A stretch of 64,000 bases of DNA from JAVJRN01 sp040218415 (GTDB lineage Bacteria > Bacteroidota > Bacteroidia > Cytophagales > Cyclobacteriaceae): NCBI GenBank assembly GCA_040218415.1, contig JAVJRN010000057.1, forward strand, positions 34,992 through 98,991, written 5' to 3'. Shown here in pieces: positions 37,625 to 46,151 of this stretch. Made by a program: the position numbers and the translations under genes. The number at the start of each line of letters is the position of its first letter. The first letter of the stretch is position 1. Under the pieces are notes generated by a model. It saw only the letters and a list, made by a program, of their open reading frames with translations. It searched no databases and was not told the origin of the DNA.

Positions 37625-38123
37625 ACTTTTTTAATTAATTATCTAATTGTGGTTAAAAAAATGTAATTCTAACAATTTGCCTTTGCTCTGCTATCCATAA
37701 TTTTCATTATTGCAAATGCAAACGTTTTCATATCCGGCAAACTTGCTAAGAAAGATTTAGAAAGACAAGTAAAAATATTACATCAATTACTCACAACCTC
37801 ATCACAAGCACTACGTCATTAATACATCAAATAGTCGTAAATATGAGCTTAAAAGTGTTTTGAGGGTTATTAGGATTGCACAAATAAATTTGGAAGCCAA
37901 ATTGCCTAAAAAATTATCCAGAAAAGCTAAACTTTTACACTGTTCATAAAATCCCTAATTATCTTAAATAATAATAAACAACTACTTAATACAATATCTT
38001 CTAATCTTTTATGCTGATCATAAGTCACTTAGAGAATAAGAAAAAGTATGTTCAAAAAAAGAAAAATATTATTATGAGTTAATTAGCGTCTTTAATTTGG
38101 CGATAAACATCTATATTAATCAA
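37625..38123. other. Divergent intergenic region, AT-rich
   Basis: About 500 bases between the minus-strand PKD lipoprotein gene and the plus-strand S4 gene. It should contain both promoters. A TTG-started extension of the S4 frame (from 38097) is possible but unlikely. I see no other gene, repeat or exact TAnnTTTG box. Confidence 0.5.
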
Positions 38124-38336
38124 ATGGAAGAGTTTGAAATTAAAGAAGGAGAAGAGTTTATCGAATTAAACAACCTGATCAAAATACTCGGCTGGGTATC
38201 CACTGGTGGTCAGGCGAAGCAAGTCATCTCTGAAGGCCAAGTGGAGGTGAATGGCAAAGTAGATACGAGGAAACGAATGAAGTTACGATCTGGAGATTCA
38301 ATTGTATTCGGAAAGCAATCAGCAGTGATCAAATGA
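38124..38336 (+). CDS. S4-domain RNA-binding protein (YbcJ-like)
   Basis: A 70-residue protein that is a single S4 domain: FIELNNLIKILGWVSTGGQAKQVISEGQVEVNGKVDTRKRMKLRSGDSIVF pattern, with the alpha-L motif that binds structured RNA. The ATG at 38124 is chosen because the upstream TTG at 38097 adds nine residues not expected for the family. Its stop overlaps the next gene by four bases (ATGA), so the two are translated together. The small family is known to bind RNA, but a precise target is unknown. Confidence 0.88.
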   Translation: MEEFEIKEGEEFIELNNLIKILGWVSTGGQAKQVISEGQVEVNGKVDTRKRMKLRSGDSIVFGKQSAVIK

Positions 38337-39142
38337 CAACTACAGTTAGCATTATCGGTTGTGGATGGCTAGGTCTTCCACTTGGAAAATCGCTTGTTTC
38401 AAAAGGTATGAGCGTAAAAGGGAGCACTACATCTGAACATAAACTTGATCAATTAGCGGATGTTGGCATTGAACCATATCATATAGCATTGACGCCAGTG
38501 TCTGCTAGCGTACGGGATTTTTTTAATACGGATATTTTAATCATTAATATCCCGCCAAGAAACCAAAATGACGATGCGGACTTTCATAAGAAGCAACTCC
38601 TTTTCTTAAAGCATAAGGTAATCGAAAGTAAGGTAAAGCATGTGCTTTTCGTTTCGTCAACCTCAGTATATCCGAGCAGTAAGAAAATAGTAACGGAAGA
38701 TGATGCATCCTTTAGCGGGAAAAGCAGAGCCGGTATTTCATTACTAGAAATGGAACATATTTTCACACAGGCCACTCAGTTTTCAACTACGGTCATTCGA
38801 TATGCCGGACTCATTGGGCCTGAAAGACATCCTGGAAACTTTTTTTCATCTGATAAGGATTATCAAGGAGGAAACATCCCTGTTAATTTGATCCATCGTG
38901 ATGATTGTATCGGCATCATTGAATTTATTATCGCCGAGAAACTTTGGGGGGAAACCTTCAACGCATGCTTACCAGATCATCCAACCAAAGAAGTATTTTA
39001 CACAAAAGCTTCCGAAAAACTCAATAAAAAACCCCCATCATTTAAAGATGATGAAGGTATAGATTATAAGATTGTAAGTGCCGACAAACTAATAAATGCG
39101 GGTTATCAATTCAAATACGAAAAATTAATGGATACTATTTGA
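38333..39142 (+). CDS. NAD(P)-dependent epimerase/dehydratase-like protein (YeeZ-like)
   Basis: A 269-residue Rossmann-fold protein. The nucleotide-binding start reads SIIGCGWLGLPLGKSL (Gly-x-Gly-x-x-Gly like) at residues 6-21. VLFVSSTSVYPSS near residue 105 and VIRYAGLIGPERHPG near residue 150 are characteristic of the YeeZ-type extended SDR family. The canonical YxxxK motif is not evident, so the reaction is uncertain. It is cytoplasmic, coupled to the S4 gene by an ATGA overlap, and its end overlaps the convergent dehydrogenase gene by eight bases. Confidence 0.8.
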   Translation: MTTTVSIIGCGWLGLPLGKSLVSKGMSVKGSTTSEHKLDQLADVGIEPYHIALTPVSASVRDFFNTDILIINIPPRNQNDDADFHKKQLLFLKHKVIESKVKHVLFVSSTSVYPSSKKIVTEDDASFSGKSRAGISLLEMEHIFTQATQFSTTVIRYAGLIGPERHPGNFFSSDKDYQGGNIPVNLIHRDDCIGIIEFIIAEKLWGETFNACLPDHPTKEVFYTKASEKLNKKPPSFKDDEGIDYKIVSADKLINAGYQFKYEKLMDTI

Positions 39143-40061
39143 ACTTGATTTTTCGAAGGCCGTTGAAATACAACCATGCTGCTTTTATTTTAGAACCGCC
39201 TTTTCTTGATAGTTCCATCGCATCCCAAAGCTCTTCAGGCACCTGATCCAAATCATTCATTTCACCTGCTCCTTTGAGCCACTCGCCACCGTCGATGGTG
39301 ACTACTTCACCATTCACATAAGCAGAAAAATCGGATACCAAGTAGGCGGCTAAGTTTGCTAATTCTTGATGCTCTCCTACCCTACCTACGGGCACTTTTT
39401 TGGCAGGATCAAATTTCTTTTTCAGGTCACCAGGCAGCAAACGATCCCAAGCGCCTTTTGTTGGAAACGGACCCGGTGCTATGGCATTGCTTCTTATTCC
39501 ATATTTCGCCCATTCCACAGCTAAAGATCTTGTCATGGCCAGTACGCCCGCTTTGGCTGCAGCGGAAGGGACAACATAGCCAGAACCTGTCCAAGCATAG
39601 GTCGTCACTATATTTAGAATTATTCCCGGCACCTTATTTTCAATCCAGTCTTTTCCTACGGCTAAGGTGAAATTATAAGATCCCTTTAAGACAATATCAA
39701 CAACTGTGTCGAAAGCCCTATGAGAGAGCCTCTCTGTTGGACTAATAAAGTTTCCTGCTGCATTATTGAGTAGAACATCTATTTTCCCGAAATTGGCCTT
39801 GGTATCGGCAATTACCTTTTCAACCTGATCATATTCTCGCACATCGCATGCCAGCGCCAAAACTGGATTACCCGTTTCGTTGGTAATCTCTTTGGCCGTT
39901 TCTTCAAGAACATCCAGTTTTCTACTCGTAATCACGAGATTGGCTCCAAGATGAGAAAAATAAGTTCCCATGGATCTTCCTAAACCAGTACCACCACCAG
40001 TGACTAATATCGTCTTACCTTTTAGTGCCCCTTCGCGGAGCATTCCTTCTTTATAATTCAT
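39135..40061 (-). CDS. SDR oxidoreductase, 2,4-dienoyl-CoA reductase-like
   Basis: A 308-residue classical short-chain dehydrogenase. The cofactor loop is TGGGTGLGRS (about residues 20-29), NNAAGNF lies near residue 100, and the active region reads YAWTGSGYVVPSAAAKAGVLAMTRSLAVEWA. That sequence resembles the 2,4-dienoyl-CoA reductase / trans-2-enoyl-CoA reductase branch, in which the catalytic Tyr spacing differs from typical SDRs. The C-terminal part (from about 265) is an extra tail. Probably acts in fatty acid oxidation with NADP(H), but no other beta-oxidation gene is nearby. Confidence 0.85.
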   Translation of the reverse strand: MNYKEGMLREGALKGKTILVTGGGTGLGRSMGTYFSHLGANLVITSRKLDVLEETAKEITNETGNPVLALACDVREYDQVEKVIADTKANFGKIDVLLNNAAGNFISPTERLSHRAFDTVVDIVLKGSYNFTLAVGKDWIENKVPGIILNIVTTYAWTGSGYVVPSAAAKAGVLAMTRSLAVEWAKYGIRSNAIAPGPFPTKGAWDRLLPGDLKKKFDPAKKVPVGRVGEHQELANLAAYLVSDFSAYVNGEVVTIDGGEWLKGAGEMNDLDQVPEELWDAMELSRKGGSKIKAAWLYFNGLRKIKFK

Positions 40062-40107
40062 CTTTTTTGGGTTAAAAAAGAAAGATAATCAATTGCAGAT
40101 AAGTCGC

Positions 40108-40524
40108 CTATTTTCTCGGCAAATACTGCATTACCAAGCCGTAAACAAATGTTCCGGCTACAGCTGAAAGGAAAACGACTATAAAACTTAAGAATCCATT
40201 TCCAATCAAAATATAAATAGGCCCTGGACAAGCACCAGTGAGCGCCCAACCCAACCCAAATATTATTCCTCCAATCAATGGCGGCCAGAATAACTTCGCC
40301 TTTTCTTGAATAACAATAGGATTTCCGGCAATATCTCGAAGTTTGAAACGCTTAATTGACTGAACTAAAACAATACCTAGAATCACCGCAGAGCCAATGA
40401 CTCCATACATATGAAACGACTCAAACCGGAACATTTCATAAATCCGATACCATGAAATAACCTCAGACTTGGTCAATACAATACCGAATATTATTCCAAC
40501 GAATAAGAATTTTATATTTTTCAT
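40108..40524 (-). CDS. YeeE/YedE half-transporter (DUF6691 family)
   Basis: A 138-residue membrane protein with about four helices. The start MKNIKFLFVG at 40524 is chosen because it overlaps the upstream partner stop by four bases (ATGA); an upstream in-frame ATG would lie inside the partner gene. The conserved Cys motif is TGACPGPIYI near residue 100. Together with the next gene it forms a split YeeE/YedE transporter, a family linked to transport of thiosulfate or other sulfur compounds. Which sulfur species is carried is not evident. Confidence 0.88.
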   Translation of the reverse strand: MKNIKFLFVGIIFGIVLTKSEVISWYRIYEMFRFESFHMYGVIGSAVILGIVLVQSIKRFKLRDIAGNPIVIQEKAKLFWPPLIGGIIFGLGWALTGACPGPIYILIGNGFLSFIVVFLSAVAGTFVYGLVMQYLPRK

Positions 40525-41078
40525 AACAGAAAAGGAAGAATCAGGTGCGTGATTAATAGTCCTCCAATAAAAAATCCAACTACTGCAATCAATGAAGGCC
40601 ATTGTAAGTTGCTCAAGCCACTGATGGCGTGTCCGGAAGTACATCCACCGGCATAGCGTGTTCCAAAACCTACCATAAAGCCACCCAAAATCATAAAAAT
40701 GAAACCTTGGAAGGTGGCTAAGTTTGAAAAGCTAAAAATGGATTCAGGAACAAATGATTTGCCAGGAGCTACAAAACCATAGCCTTCAAGTGAACGGATG
40801 GTTTTTTCACTCAAATCGATGGCCGTTTCTGGCATCATATATTGATTTGCAATAAAGCCACCTATGACGCACCCAACAGCAAAAAAGATGTTCCAAATAG
40901 CACTTTTCCAGTCAAACCTGAAAAACTCACTCCATTTTCCAGCCCCTCCTATGGAGCAGACCGTTCGAAGCGTGGAAGATATTCCAAACTGCTTTCCAAA
41001 GAACAAAAGAATAGCCATTATTAAGGTGATCATAGGGCCTGCGACATACCAAGGCCAAGGTGAGGTTATCCAACTCAT
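40521..41078 (-). CDS. YeeE/YedE family membrane protein (sulfur-compound transporter half)
   Basis: A 185-residue membrane protein with five or so helices. The diagnostic Cys motif GGCTSGHAISG lies near residue 145, equivalent to the motif that conducts sulfur compounds through persulfide-like chemistry in the family. It precedes and overlaps its DUF6691 partner, so the two halves are likely made in equal amounts and act in the inner membrane. A candidate promoter and a 10-bp palindrome lie immediately upstream. Confidence 0.9.
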   Translation of the reverse strand: MSWITSPWPWYVAGPMITLIMAILLFFGKQFGISSTLRTVCSIGGAGKWSEFFRFDWKSAIWNIFFAVGCVIGGFIANQYMMPETAIDLSEKTIRSLEGYGFVAPGKSFVPESIFSFSNLATFQGFIFMILGGFMVGFGTRYAGGCTSGHAISGLSNLQWPSLIAVVGFFIGGLLITHLILPFLL

Positions 41079-41105
41079 AAATACAGATTAGTTCGTGATA
41101 TTAAT

Positions 41106-41132
41106 CAAAGATACTTTGATGCGTGACGTCAC
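41106..41132 (-). promoter_or_regulatory. Candidate promoter box and palindromic operator of the YeeE pair
   Basis: On the minus strand, TATCTTTG (41106-41113) matches the Bacteroidota -7 consensus TAnnTTTG, about 28 bases before the first codon. Just upstream is a perfect 10-bp palindrome GTGACGTCAC (41123-41132), inside the usual -7/-33 spacer, where a repressor would block transcription. No clear -33 TTTG at normal distance was found. Confidence 0.5.
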
Positions 41133-41174
41133 ATCATGGCAAAATGAATTATTAATTTGAGATAATATTATTGT

Positions 41175-41201
41175 CAAAAAAATAGCCTCATAAGAGGCTA
41201 T
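41175..41201 (-). terminator. Rho-independent terminator after the ABC1 kinase
   Basis: ATAGCCTC-ATAA-GAGGCTAT (41182-41201) has an 8-bp stem; reading the minus strand it is followed by a run of seven T. It would end the TetR-like/ABC1 kinase operon. Confidence 0.85.
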
Positions 41202-41256
41202 AATAATGTGTTAAATGGAAAACAAACTTTAACCAAATAGTGATATCACTAAAAGT

Positions 41257-42564
41257 TTAGGATAACCAGGCTGGTTTGGTTGTTTTCACTTTCGCTTTTA
41301 GGGAATTAAGTATTTGGTATAACCCAAAATACGTTCGGTTTATATACAACCCGTGACGAGATCCTCTCGGATGTCTGGAATTTCTAAGTTCTTTCATGCT
41401 GGAAATTCGCTCTCCGAGGGTATATATTTTATTGAAATACACATCATCACTGAAATCGAACTCATCAACATGAAATGGATTTCCTAACAGCATGGTCATT
41501 TCTTTGAAAATAGAGATGTACAACTCCTTTTCTTTAGGAGAATCATCGTCGTAAAGAAATTGAAGTTCTAATAAAAGTGGAATAAGCTCCTCTTCATTAG
41601 TCACCAAGTCTTTGCTCATCAACTTAAAATAAGCGTTATAAAAATCTTCAGGCACAATTTTGACACACCCGAAATCAATCACACCAAGTGTGCCATCAGG
41701 ACGCAATAAAAAGTTTCCTGGATGTGGGTCAGCGTGAACTTGTTTTATATTGTGTACTTGATGATGGTAGAAGTCCCATAATGCTTGACCAATTCGATTT
41801 TTGACTTCTTGAGTTGGGTTAGTGGATAAAAACTCTTTCAAATGCTGGCCATCGAGCCAGTCCATCGTAATGACTCTATCAGCCGACTTTTCGGGATAAT
41901 ATTTTGGGAAAAACAAACCATCGATATGGCTACAGGCTTCTGAAATTAAGACCGAACGTTCTACTTCGAGATTGTAATCAGTTTCCTCCAGAAGTTTAGA
42001 TTCTACTTCTTCCATGTATTGATCCAGCTCACGCTCATTCAAACCAAATAAACGCAGTGCGAAAGGCTTGACTAATTTTAAATCAGATCTCACACTTTCA
42101 GAAACGCCAGGATATTGAATTTTTACAGCAAAAATTTCCTCCCCTATGGTAGCTCTGTGCACCTGTCCGATAGATGCAGCATTAATCGCATTTTTAGAAA
42201 AAGTATCAAACATATCAGAAGGAGCTTTTCCAAAATATTTCTGAAATGTCTTGACAACCAAAGGATAAGATAATGGTGGAGCACTATACTGGCTCATGGC
42301 GAATTTATCTTGATAAGCCGTTGGTAACAGATTTTGATCCATTGCGAGCATTTGTGCCACTTTGAGCGCACTACCCTTAAGTTCACTCAGCGAATCGTAA
42401 ATATCCTCTGCATTGTCTTTATCGAGCTGCTCACGTGTATGGTTCTTATCAACCATTTTTTTACTGTAATGCTTGATATAGTTCCCTCCTACCTTTGCAC
42501 CCGTTTTCACAAAACGTGCAGCTCTCGACACTTTACCTACTGGTATTTTATTCAACTCCTTCAT
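41257..42564 (-). CDS. ABC1/UbiB-family atypical kinase
   Basis: A 435-residue protein of the ABC1 (AarF/UbiB/ADCK) family. Visible features: the N-terminal KGSALKVAQMLAMD, a version of the family KxGQ motif; VKIQYPGV with the nucleotide-binding Lys; the catalytic loop HADPHPGNF; and the metal site VIDFGCVK. These proteins are ATPases or kinases tied to isoprenoid quinone and lipid metabolism. No UbiB-type C-terminal transmembrane helices are clear. It follows the TetR-like gene by about 35 bases on the same strand, and the pair is recurrent in Bacteroidota. Confidence 0.92.
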   Translation of the reverse strand: MKELNKIPVGKVSRAARFVKTGAKVGGNYIKHYSKKMVDKNHTREQLDKDNAEDIYDSLSELKGSALKVAQMLAMDQNLLPTAYQDKFAMSQYSAPPLSYPLVVKTFQKYFGKAPSDMFDTFSKNAINAASIGQVHRATIGEEIFAVKIQYPGVSESVRSDLKLVKPFALRLFGLNERELDQYMEEVESKLLEETDYNLEVERSVLISEACSHIDGLFFPKYYPEKSADRVITMDWLDGQHLKEFLSTNPTQEVKNRIGQALWDFYHHQVHNIKQVHADPHPGNFLLRPDGTLGVIDFGCVKIVPEDFYNAYFKLMSKDLVTNEEELIPLLLELQFLYDDDSPKEKELYISIFKEMTMLLGNPFHVDEFDFSDDVYFNKIYTLGERISSMKELRNSRHPRGSRHGLYINRTYFGLYQILNSLKAKVKTTKPAWLS

Positions 42565-42598
42565 TTCTTCCCTTGTTATGGCTTGTATTTTTTAAATT

Positions 42599-43270
42599 TT
42601 ATCTAAATGAAGGTCTATTCTGAAAGATGAATTTCCCAAAATCGATTAAGGAATCCAGAGCGCCTTTCCCTATCAAATCGAATGCGAGGTTGACAGATTT
42701 TTCAATCGCGGCATCTGTTTTCTCAAAATCAGCGGATTCATCATTGGCCCAAAACTTACATATGAATAGAAAGTGCATCCAAAATAGTTTAGAATATTGA
42801 TTGCTAAAAGGACGTTCTGCAACTTCTGTGGTGTCCTTACCTTCCAGAATTAAATCATTGATGAAGGTATCGAAATGTGGCTTAACTCCATTTAAAAAGG
42901 CTGGATGTGTATCGCGCTTACTTAGCTGATCAAAACGATACATCACGAAACTTCTGTTATTCTTCAGAAGTTCAATCCACGTGTAATGAAAAGCCAATAT
43001 TTTCTCTCGAACAGAATAATCAACATACGCAGCATCATTTTCGATAGTTTTCAGCGTTTGCTCAAACCAACTGGCCCAAATACTTCTTTCCAATGATTTG
43101 AAAGAATTGAAATATTTGTAAAAATCGTTTTCTGATGACTTAAGATTTTTGGCAAAAAGAAAGATTGAATTTGGATCTTTTCCTTCAGTAAGTAAGTATT
43201 CAATATAGGCTTCTTGGAACGCCTCTTTAGAGGTAACTTTTTTTGCTTTTGTGGCTGTCGTTTTTTCCAT
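42599..43270 (-). CDS. TetR-like regulator paired with the ABC1 kinase
   Basis: A 223-residue protein with a Lys-rich first 15 residues, a TetR-type helix-turn-helix region (about 15-65, SIFLFAKNLKSSENDFYKYFNSFKSLERSIW) and a long helical C-terminal domain. FYKYFNSFKSLE resembles the recognition-helix end of TetR proteins (FYKYFxS...LE). It is all-helical and cytoplasmic. As first gene of the operon it may regulate the ABC1 kinase downstream. The C-terminal part is of the type found with this gene pair in Bacteroidota; whether the protein really binds DNA is not settled. Confidence 0.78.
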   Translation of the reverse strand: MEKTTATKAKKVTSKEAFQEAYIEYLLTEGKDPNSIFLFAKNLKSSENDFYKYFNSFKSLERSIWASWFEQTLKTIENDAAYVDYSVREKILAFHYTWIELLKNNRSFVMYRFDQLSKRDTHPAFLNGVKPHFDTFINDLILEGKDTTEVAERPFSNQYSKLFWMHFLFICKFWANDESADFEKTDAAIEKSVNLAFDLIGKGALDSLIDFGKFIFQNRPSFR

Positions 43271-43666
43271 AATCCAGTAACACGGGTAACAAGGAAAAGG
43301 TTAATCCATTTTCAAAAAAAAGACTCAACTTTTTCGCAGATCACTTTTTTACTCTAAACTGACTTTCAAATAGAGACTTTTACCTAGGTCATTCAACTAA
43401 CCATCTCGTAAGACTAACTGTCCATTTTTTTTATACTTGGCGTTATTCGATTGTCTTTATTATTTGCATCTTCCTCCTATTCCCTCCTTATTTGGATTGT
43501 TAATCGGCAAAAAACATATCAAAAAGTCCAGAATTACGTTGAAGAATCCAAAACATTTCTAAAATTGACATGAAAACGTGAAAAGGGAACCTCTAATCAT
43601 TTCAAACCCACTTTTGAATTATTAAAGCAATGCAATCGTTACTTTTGTCAAGGAAAAAATGAATTT
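43271..43666. promoter_or_regulatory. Divergent promoter region; TTTG/TACTTTTG boxes for the thioredoxin-like gene
   Basis: About 395 AT-rich bases without a gene. Near the right end TACTTTTG (43640-43647) fits the Bacteroidota -7 consensus TAnnTTTG, with TTTG (43613-43616) 23 bases upstream as a -33 box. The start codon is 19 bases beyond the -7 box. Confidence 0.55.
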
Positions 43667-44209
43667 ATGGTGAATATTATAATGTCTTCAGTTTTAATCA
43701 TTGCCAATCTGTGGTTTGCCCCAAAAACCAAGGATACTTTTGAAAAGGACAATGAAATCAGATGGTATACTTTTGAAGATGCGGTCGCACTTTCAAAAAA
43801 AGAACCCAGAAAACTTTTGGTAGATATATATACCGATTGGTGTGGCTGGTGCAAGAAAATGGACAAAGACACCTATAGCAAGGAAGAAATTGCAAATTAT
43901 ATTAACAAAAACTTCTATGCGGTAAAATTCAACGCCGAACAGAAAGAGTCAATCAAGTTTGATGGTCATGAATTCAAATATGTCGCGAATGGTCGACGAG
44001 GAGTTCATGAACTTGCTGCAGCATTGACCAATAATCAGTTGAGTTACCCTACCACCGTTTTTTTGGATGAAGAAAACCGCATCATACAACCCATCGCAGG
44101 CTATCTCGATGCTAAATCAATGGACCCTATCATTAAGTACATCGGTGGAAATAATTACAAGGACACGCCATGGGATGAATTTCAAAAAAATTATAAATCA
44201 GTTTATTAA
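43667..44209 (+). CDS. Thioredoxin-fold protein (DUF255/thioredoxin_7-like)
   Basis: A 180-residue protein with a hydrophobic N-terminal segment (IIMSSVLIIANLWF), which could be a signal peptide or anchor, and a thioredoxin fold. The active site is C59-G-W-C62 in TDWCGWCKKMDKDTYS, the version used by periplasmic thioredoxin_7/DUF255 proteins. LSYPTTVFLDEENRI carries the cis-Pro. It is probably an envelope disulfide reductase. It is followed 45 bases later by the head-GIN protein gene on the same strand. Confidence 0.88.
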   Translation: MVNIIMSSVLIIANLWFAPKTKDTFEKDNEIRWYTFEDAVALSKKEPRKLLVDIYTDWCGWCKKMDKDTYSKEEIANYINKNFYAVKFNAEQKESIKFDGHEFKYVANGRRGVHELAAALTNNQLSYPTTVFLDEENRIIQPIAGYLDAKSMDPIIKYIGGNNYKDTPWDEFQKNYKSVY

Positions 44210-44254
44210 AAAATCAGATTCTGCTACAATAAAGCGAACCTAAAACCGACGCAA

Positions 44255-44986
44255 ATGAAACACTACTTAATTACTTTTTGCTTACTATGCTGCGCTGTTG
44301 ACCTCTTTGGACAAACGAGAACACTAGATAGCTTCTCAGAGGTGTCAACTCAAGAAAGCATTGATGTCATTATAAAAAAGGGCAATGAAAATAGTGCGAA
44401 AATTATTGCACGTGGTATAGACGAAAGCGAAGTGATTACCAGAGTTTCTGGTGACAAATTGAAGATTGAATTGGAGGATAATAATTATAGAAATGTTGAT
44501 GTTCAGGTAATCGTTACATTTCGTGGTACGCTTGAAGCCTTGTATGCCTCTTCTTCTGGTTCCATTTCCGTAGAAGATCCTATTGTGAACAACACTTTTT
44601 TCAAGTTAGATGTGAGTAGTTCTGGAGAAATAGATTTAGAAAGTCTTACATCGCCATCCATTGATATGGAAGCTTCAAGTAGTGGTGATATTAAAGCTAG
44701 AATTGACACAAAAAGATTAACTGCCAAAGCGTCAAGCTCTGGAGAAATTGACATTAGAGGAAAAGCAGTAAAAACCGAGATAAAAGTAAGCAGCTCTGGC
44801 GATTTCGAAGGTGAGTACTTTCAAACTATAGAAGCGGATGTTTCTGCATCTAGCGGAGGTTCGATTAAGCTGGAAGTACAAGAAGAGATTAAAGCAAGAG
44901 CATCGAGTGGTGGTTCGATAAGATACAGCGGTGATCCTAAGTTTGTAGACAGCAGCACGAGTAGCGGCGGCTCAATAAGAGGTTGA
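44255..44986 (+). CDS. Head-GIN domain protein (DUF2807)
   Basis: A 243-residue exported protein with a Sec or lipoprotein-like signal (FCLLCCAVDLFGQ). The mature protein is a right-handed beta-helix-like DUF2807 domain with short recurring Ser-Ser-Ser-Gly motifs (ASSSGSIS, VSSSGEID, ASSSGDIK, VSSSGDFE, SSGGSIK). The period is about 18-22 residues, one rung per repeat. The family is widespread in Bacteroidota with no proven function. It is followed by a terminator. Confidence 0.88.
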   Translation: MKHYLITFCLLCCAVDLFGQTRTLDSFSEVSTQESIDVIIKKGNENSAKIIARGIDESEVITRVSGDKLKIELEDNNYRNVDVQVIVTFRGTLEALYASSSGSISVEDPIVNNTFFKLDVSSSGEIDLESLTSPSIDMEASSSGDIKARIDTKRLTAKASSSGEIDIRGKAVKTEIKVSSSGDFEGEYFQTIEADVSASSGGSIKLEVQEEIKARASSGGSIRYSGDPKFVDSSTSSGGSIRG

Positions 44987-45007
44987 TTGTCGAGAAAAAA
45001 GAATTAT

Positions 45008-45038
45008 AAGCCATCCTTTGACCAAGGGATGGCTTTTT
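45008..45038 (+). terminator. Rho-independent terminator
   Basis: AAGCCATCCTTTG pairs with CAAGGGATGGCTT (one G-T pair) in a tight hairpin, followed by TTTTT. It ends the thioredoxin-like/head-GIN unit. Confidence 0.88.
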
Positions 45039-45092
45039 CCATTAATTAGGCTTCAAAGTTTAAAATAAGTCATCGCTTATAAGTAGGTACTG

Positions 45093-45100
45093 TACTTTTG
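45093..45100 (+). promoter_or_regulatory. Candidate -7 promoter box of era
   Basis: TACTTTTG fits the Bacteroidota -7 consensus TAnnTTTG. It ends only five bases before the era ATG at 45106, so the transcript would be nearly leaderless. No good -33 TTTG is seen. Confidence 0.4.
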
Positions 45101-45105
45101 CACAT

Positions 45106-45996
45106 ATGATAGTTCCAAAAAATGATAATTTCAAGTCTGGTTTTGTCTCCATCATCGGCAAGCCGAATGTTGGCAAATCCACTTTAATGAATTCGCTCAC
45201 AGGCGAGCAATTATCCATTACAACCAACAAAGCACAAACCACCCGTCATAGGATTTTTGGAATTATAACTACGCCTGAGTCACAGATCGTATATTCTGAC
45301 ACGCCGGGAACACTCGACCCCACTTACAAGCTTCAAGAGAAAATGATGAAATTCGTAAAAACATCATTGGAGGATGCTGACGTAATTCTTTATATCGTAG
45401 AACTTGGAGAAAAAAAAGACGAAACTGGCTGGCTCGACATAGTCAAATCATCACAAGTTCCTGTCATTTTTTTGATCAACAAAATAGATACAGCCAAAGG
45501 CTCTCAAATATTGGATAAGGAAACTTACTGGCAAGAACTTCATCCCGAGTTAGAAATCATGCCTGTTTCCGCGCTTGAAAACATCAACCTCGATAAGCTT
45601 CATCAACGTGTTCTGGAACTTTTACCCATCCATCCACCCTATTTTCCCGAAGATGAATTGACAGATAAATCTGAAAGATTTATTACTGCCGAGATCATTC
45701 GAGAGAAAATATTTTTACTCTATAAACAAGAGATTCCTTACAGCTCAGAAGTCGTCGTGACCTCATTTAAGGAGGAAGAAAAGATAATTCGATTGGAGGC
45801 AGAAATCTTTGTAGAGAGAAACAGTCAAAAAGGCATCATTATCGGCAATAAAGGCGAAGCGATAAAGCAGCTTGGAATTGCTGCTCGGGAGTCATTAGAA
45901 AAGTTTTTTGGGAAGCAGATCTATCTAGAAACCAGAGTGAAAGTGGAAAAAGACTGGAGGAAACAAGATCGTGCCTTGAAAAAATTTGGCTATTAA
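45106..45996 (+). CDS. era: GTPase Era
   Basis: A 296-residue GTPase with G1 GKPNVGKSTL (about residues 16-25), G3 DTPGTLDP, G4 NKID, and a C-terminal KH domain with GIIIGNKGEAIKQLG that binds the 3' end of 16S rRNA. It assists 30S subunit maturation. Length and layout are standard. It is transcribed alone from a site close to the start codon. Era and Der are adjacent here, both acting on ribosome assembly. Confidence 0.97.
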   Translation: MIVPKNDNFKSGFVSIIGKPNVGKSTLMNSLTGEQLSITTNKAQTTRHRIFGIITTPESQIVYSDTPGTLDPTYKLQEKMMKFVKTSLEDADVILYIVELGEKKDETGWLDIVKSSQVPVIFLINKIDTAKGSQILDKETYWQELHPELEIMPVSALENINLDKLHQRVLELLPIHPPYFPEDELTDKSERFITAEIIREKIFLLYKQEIPYSSEVVVTSFKEEEKIIRLEAEIFVERNSQKGIIIGNKGEAIKQLGIAARESLEKFFGKQIYLETRVKVEKDWRKQDRALKKFGY

Positions 45997-46102
45997 CCTC
46001 TGTTAACAGGCTTAATAACAACTGAAATAATAGCTTAACATTAGATCGCGCCATATATTATGATGATTGTCAATCAATTGTGGCTTTTTAACTTATTAAT
46101 GC

Positions 46103-46110
46103 GACCTTTG
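46103..46110 (+). promoter_or_regulatory. Candidate -7 promoter box of der
   Basis: GACCTTTG is one base from TAnnTTTG, with a TTG at 46078-46080 and a 22-base spacer. It lies about 40 bases before the der start codon. Confidence 0.4.
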
Positions 46111-46151
46111 CATGCATTTTCAAAATTCAAATTCCCATTATCAATTCTTAG

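Noticed and set aside
38097..38123. TTG extension of the S4-domain gene
   Set aside because: Adds nine residues not typical of the family, while an ATG in good position follows.
40525..40644. Longer start for the DUF6691 half-transporter
   Set aside because: The extra 40 residues overlap the partner gene and lack membrane-protein character; the ATGA overlap at 40521-40524 fits better.
44540..44980. Ser-Ser-Ser-Gly repeats as a DNA repeat or adhesin tandem array
   Set aside because: The protein motif recurs but the DNA copies are diverged; it is the normal rung pattern of head-GIN proteins.
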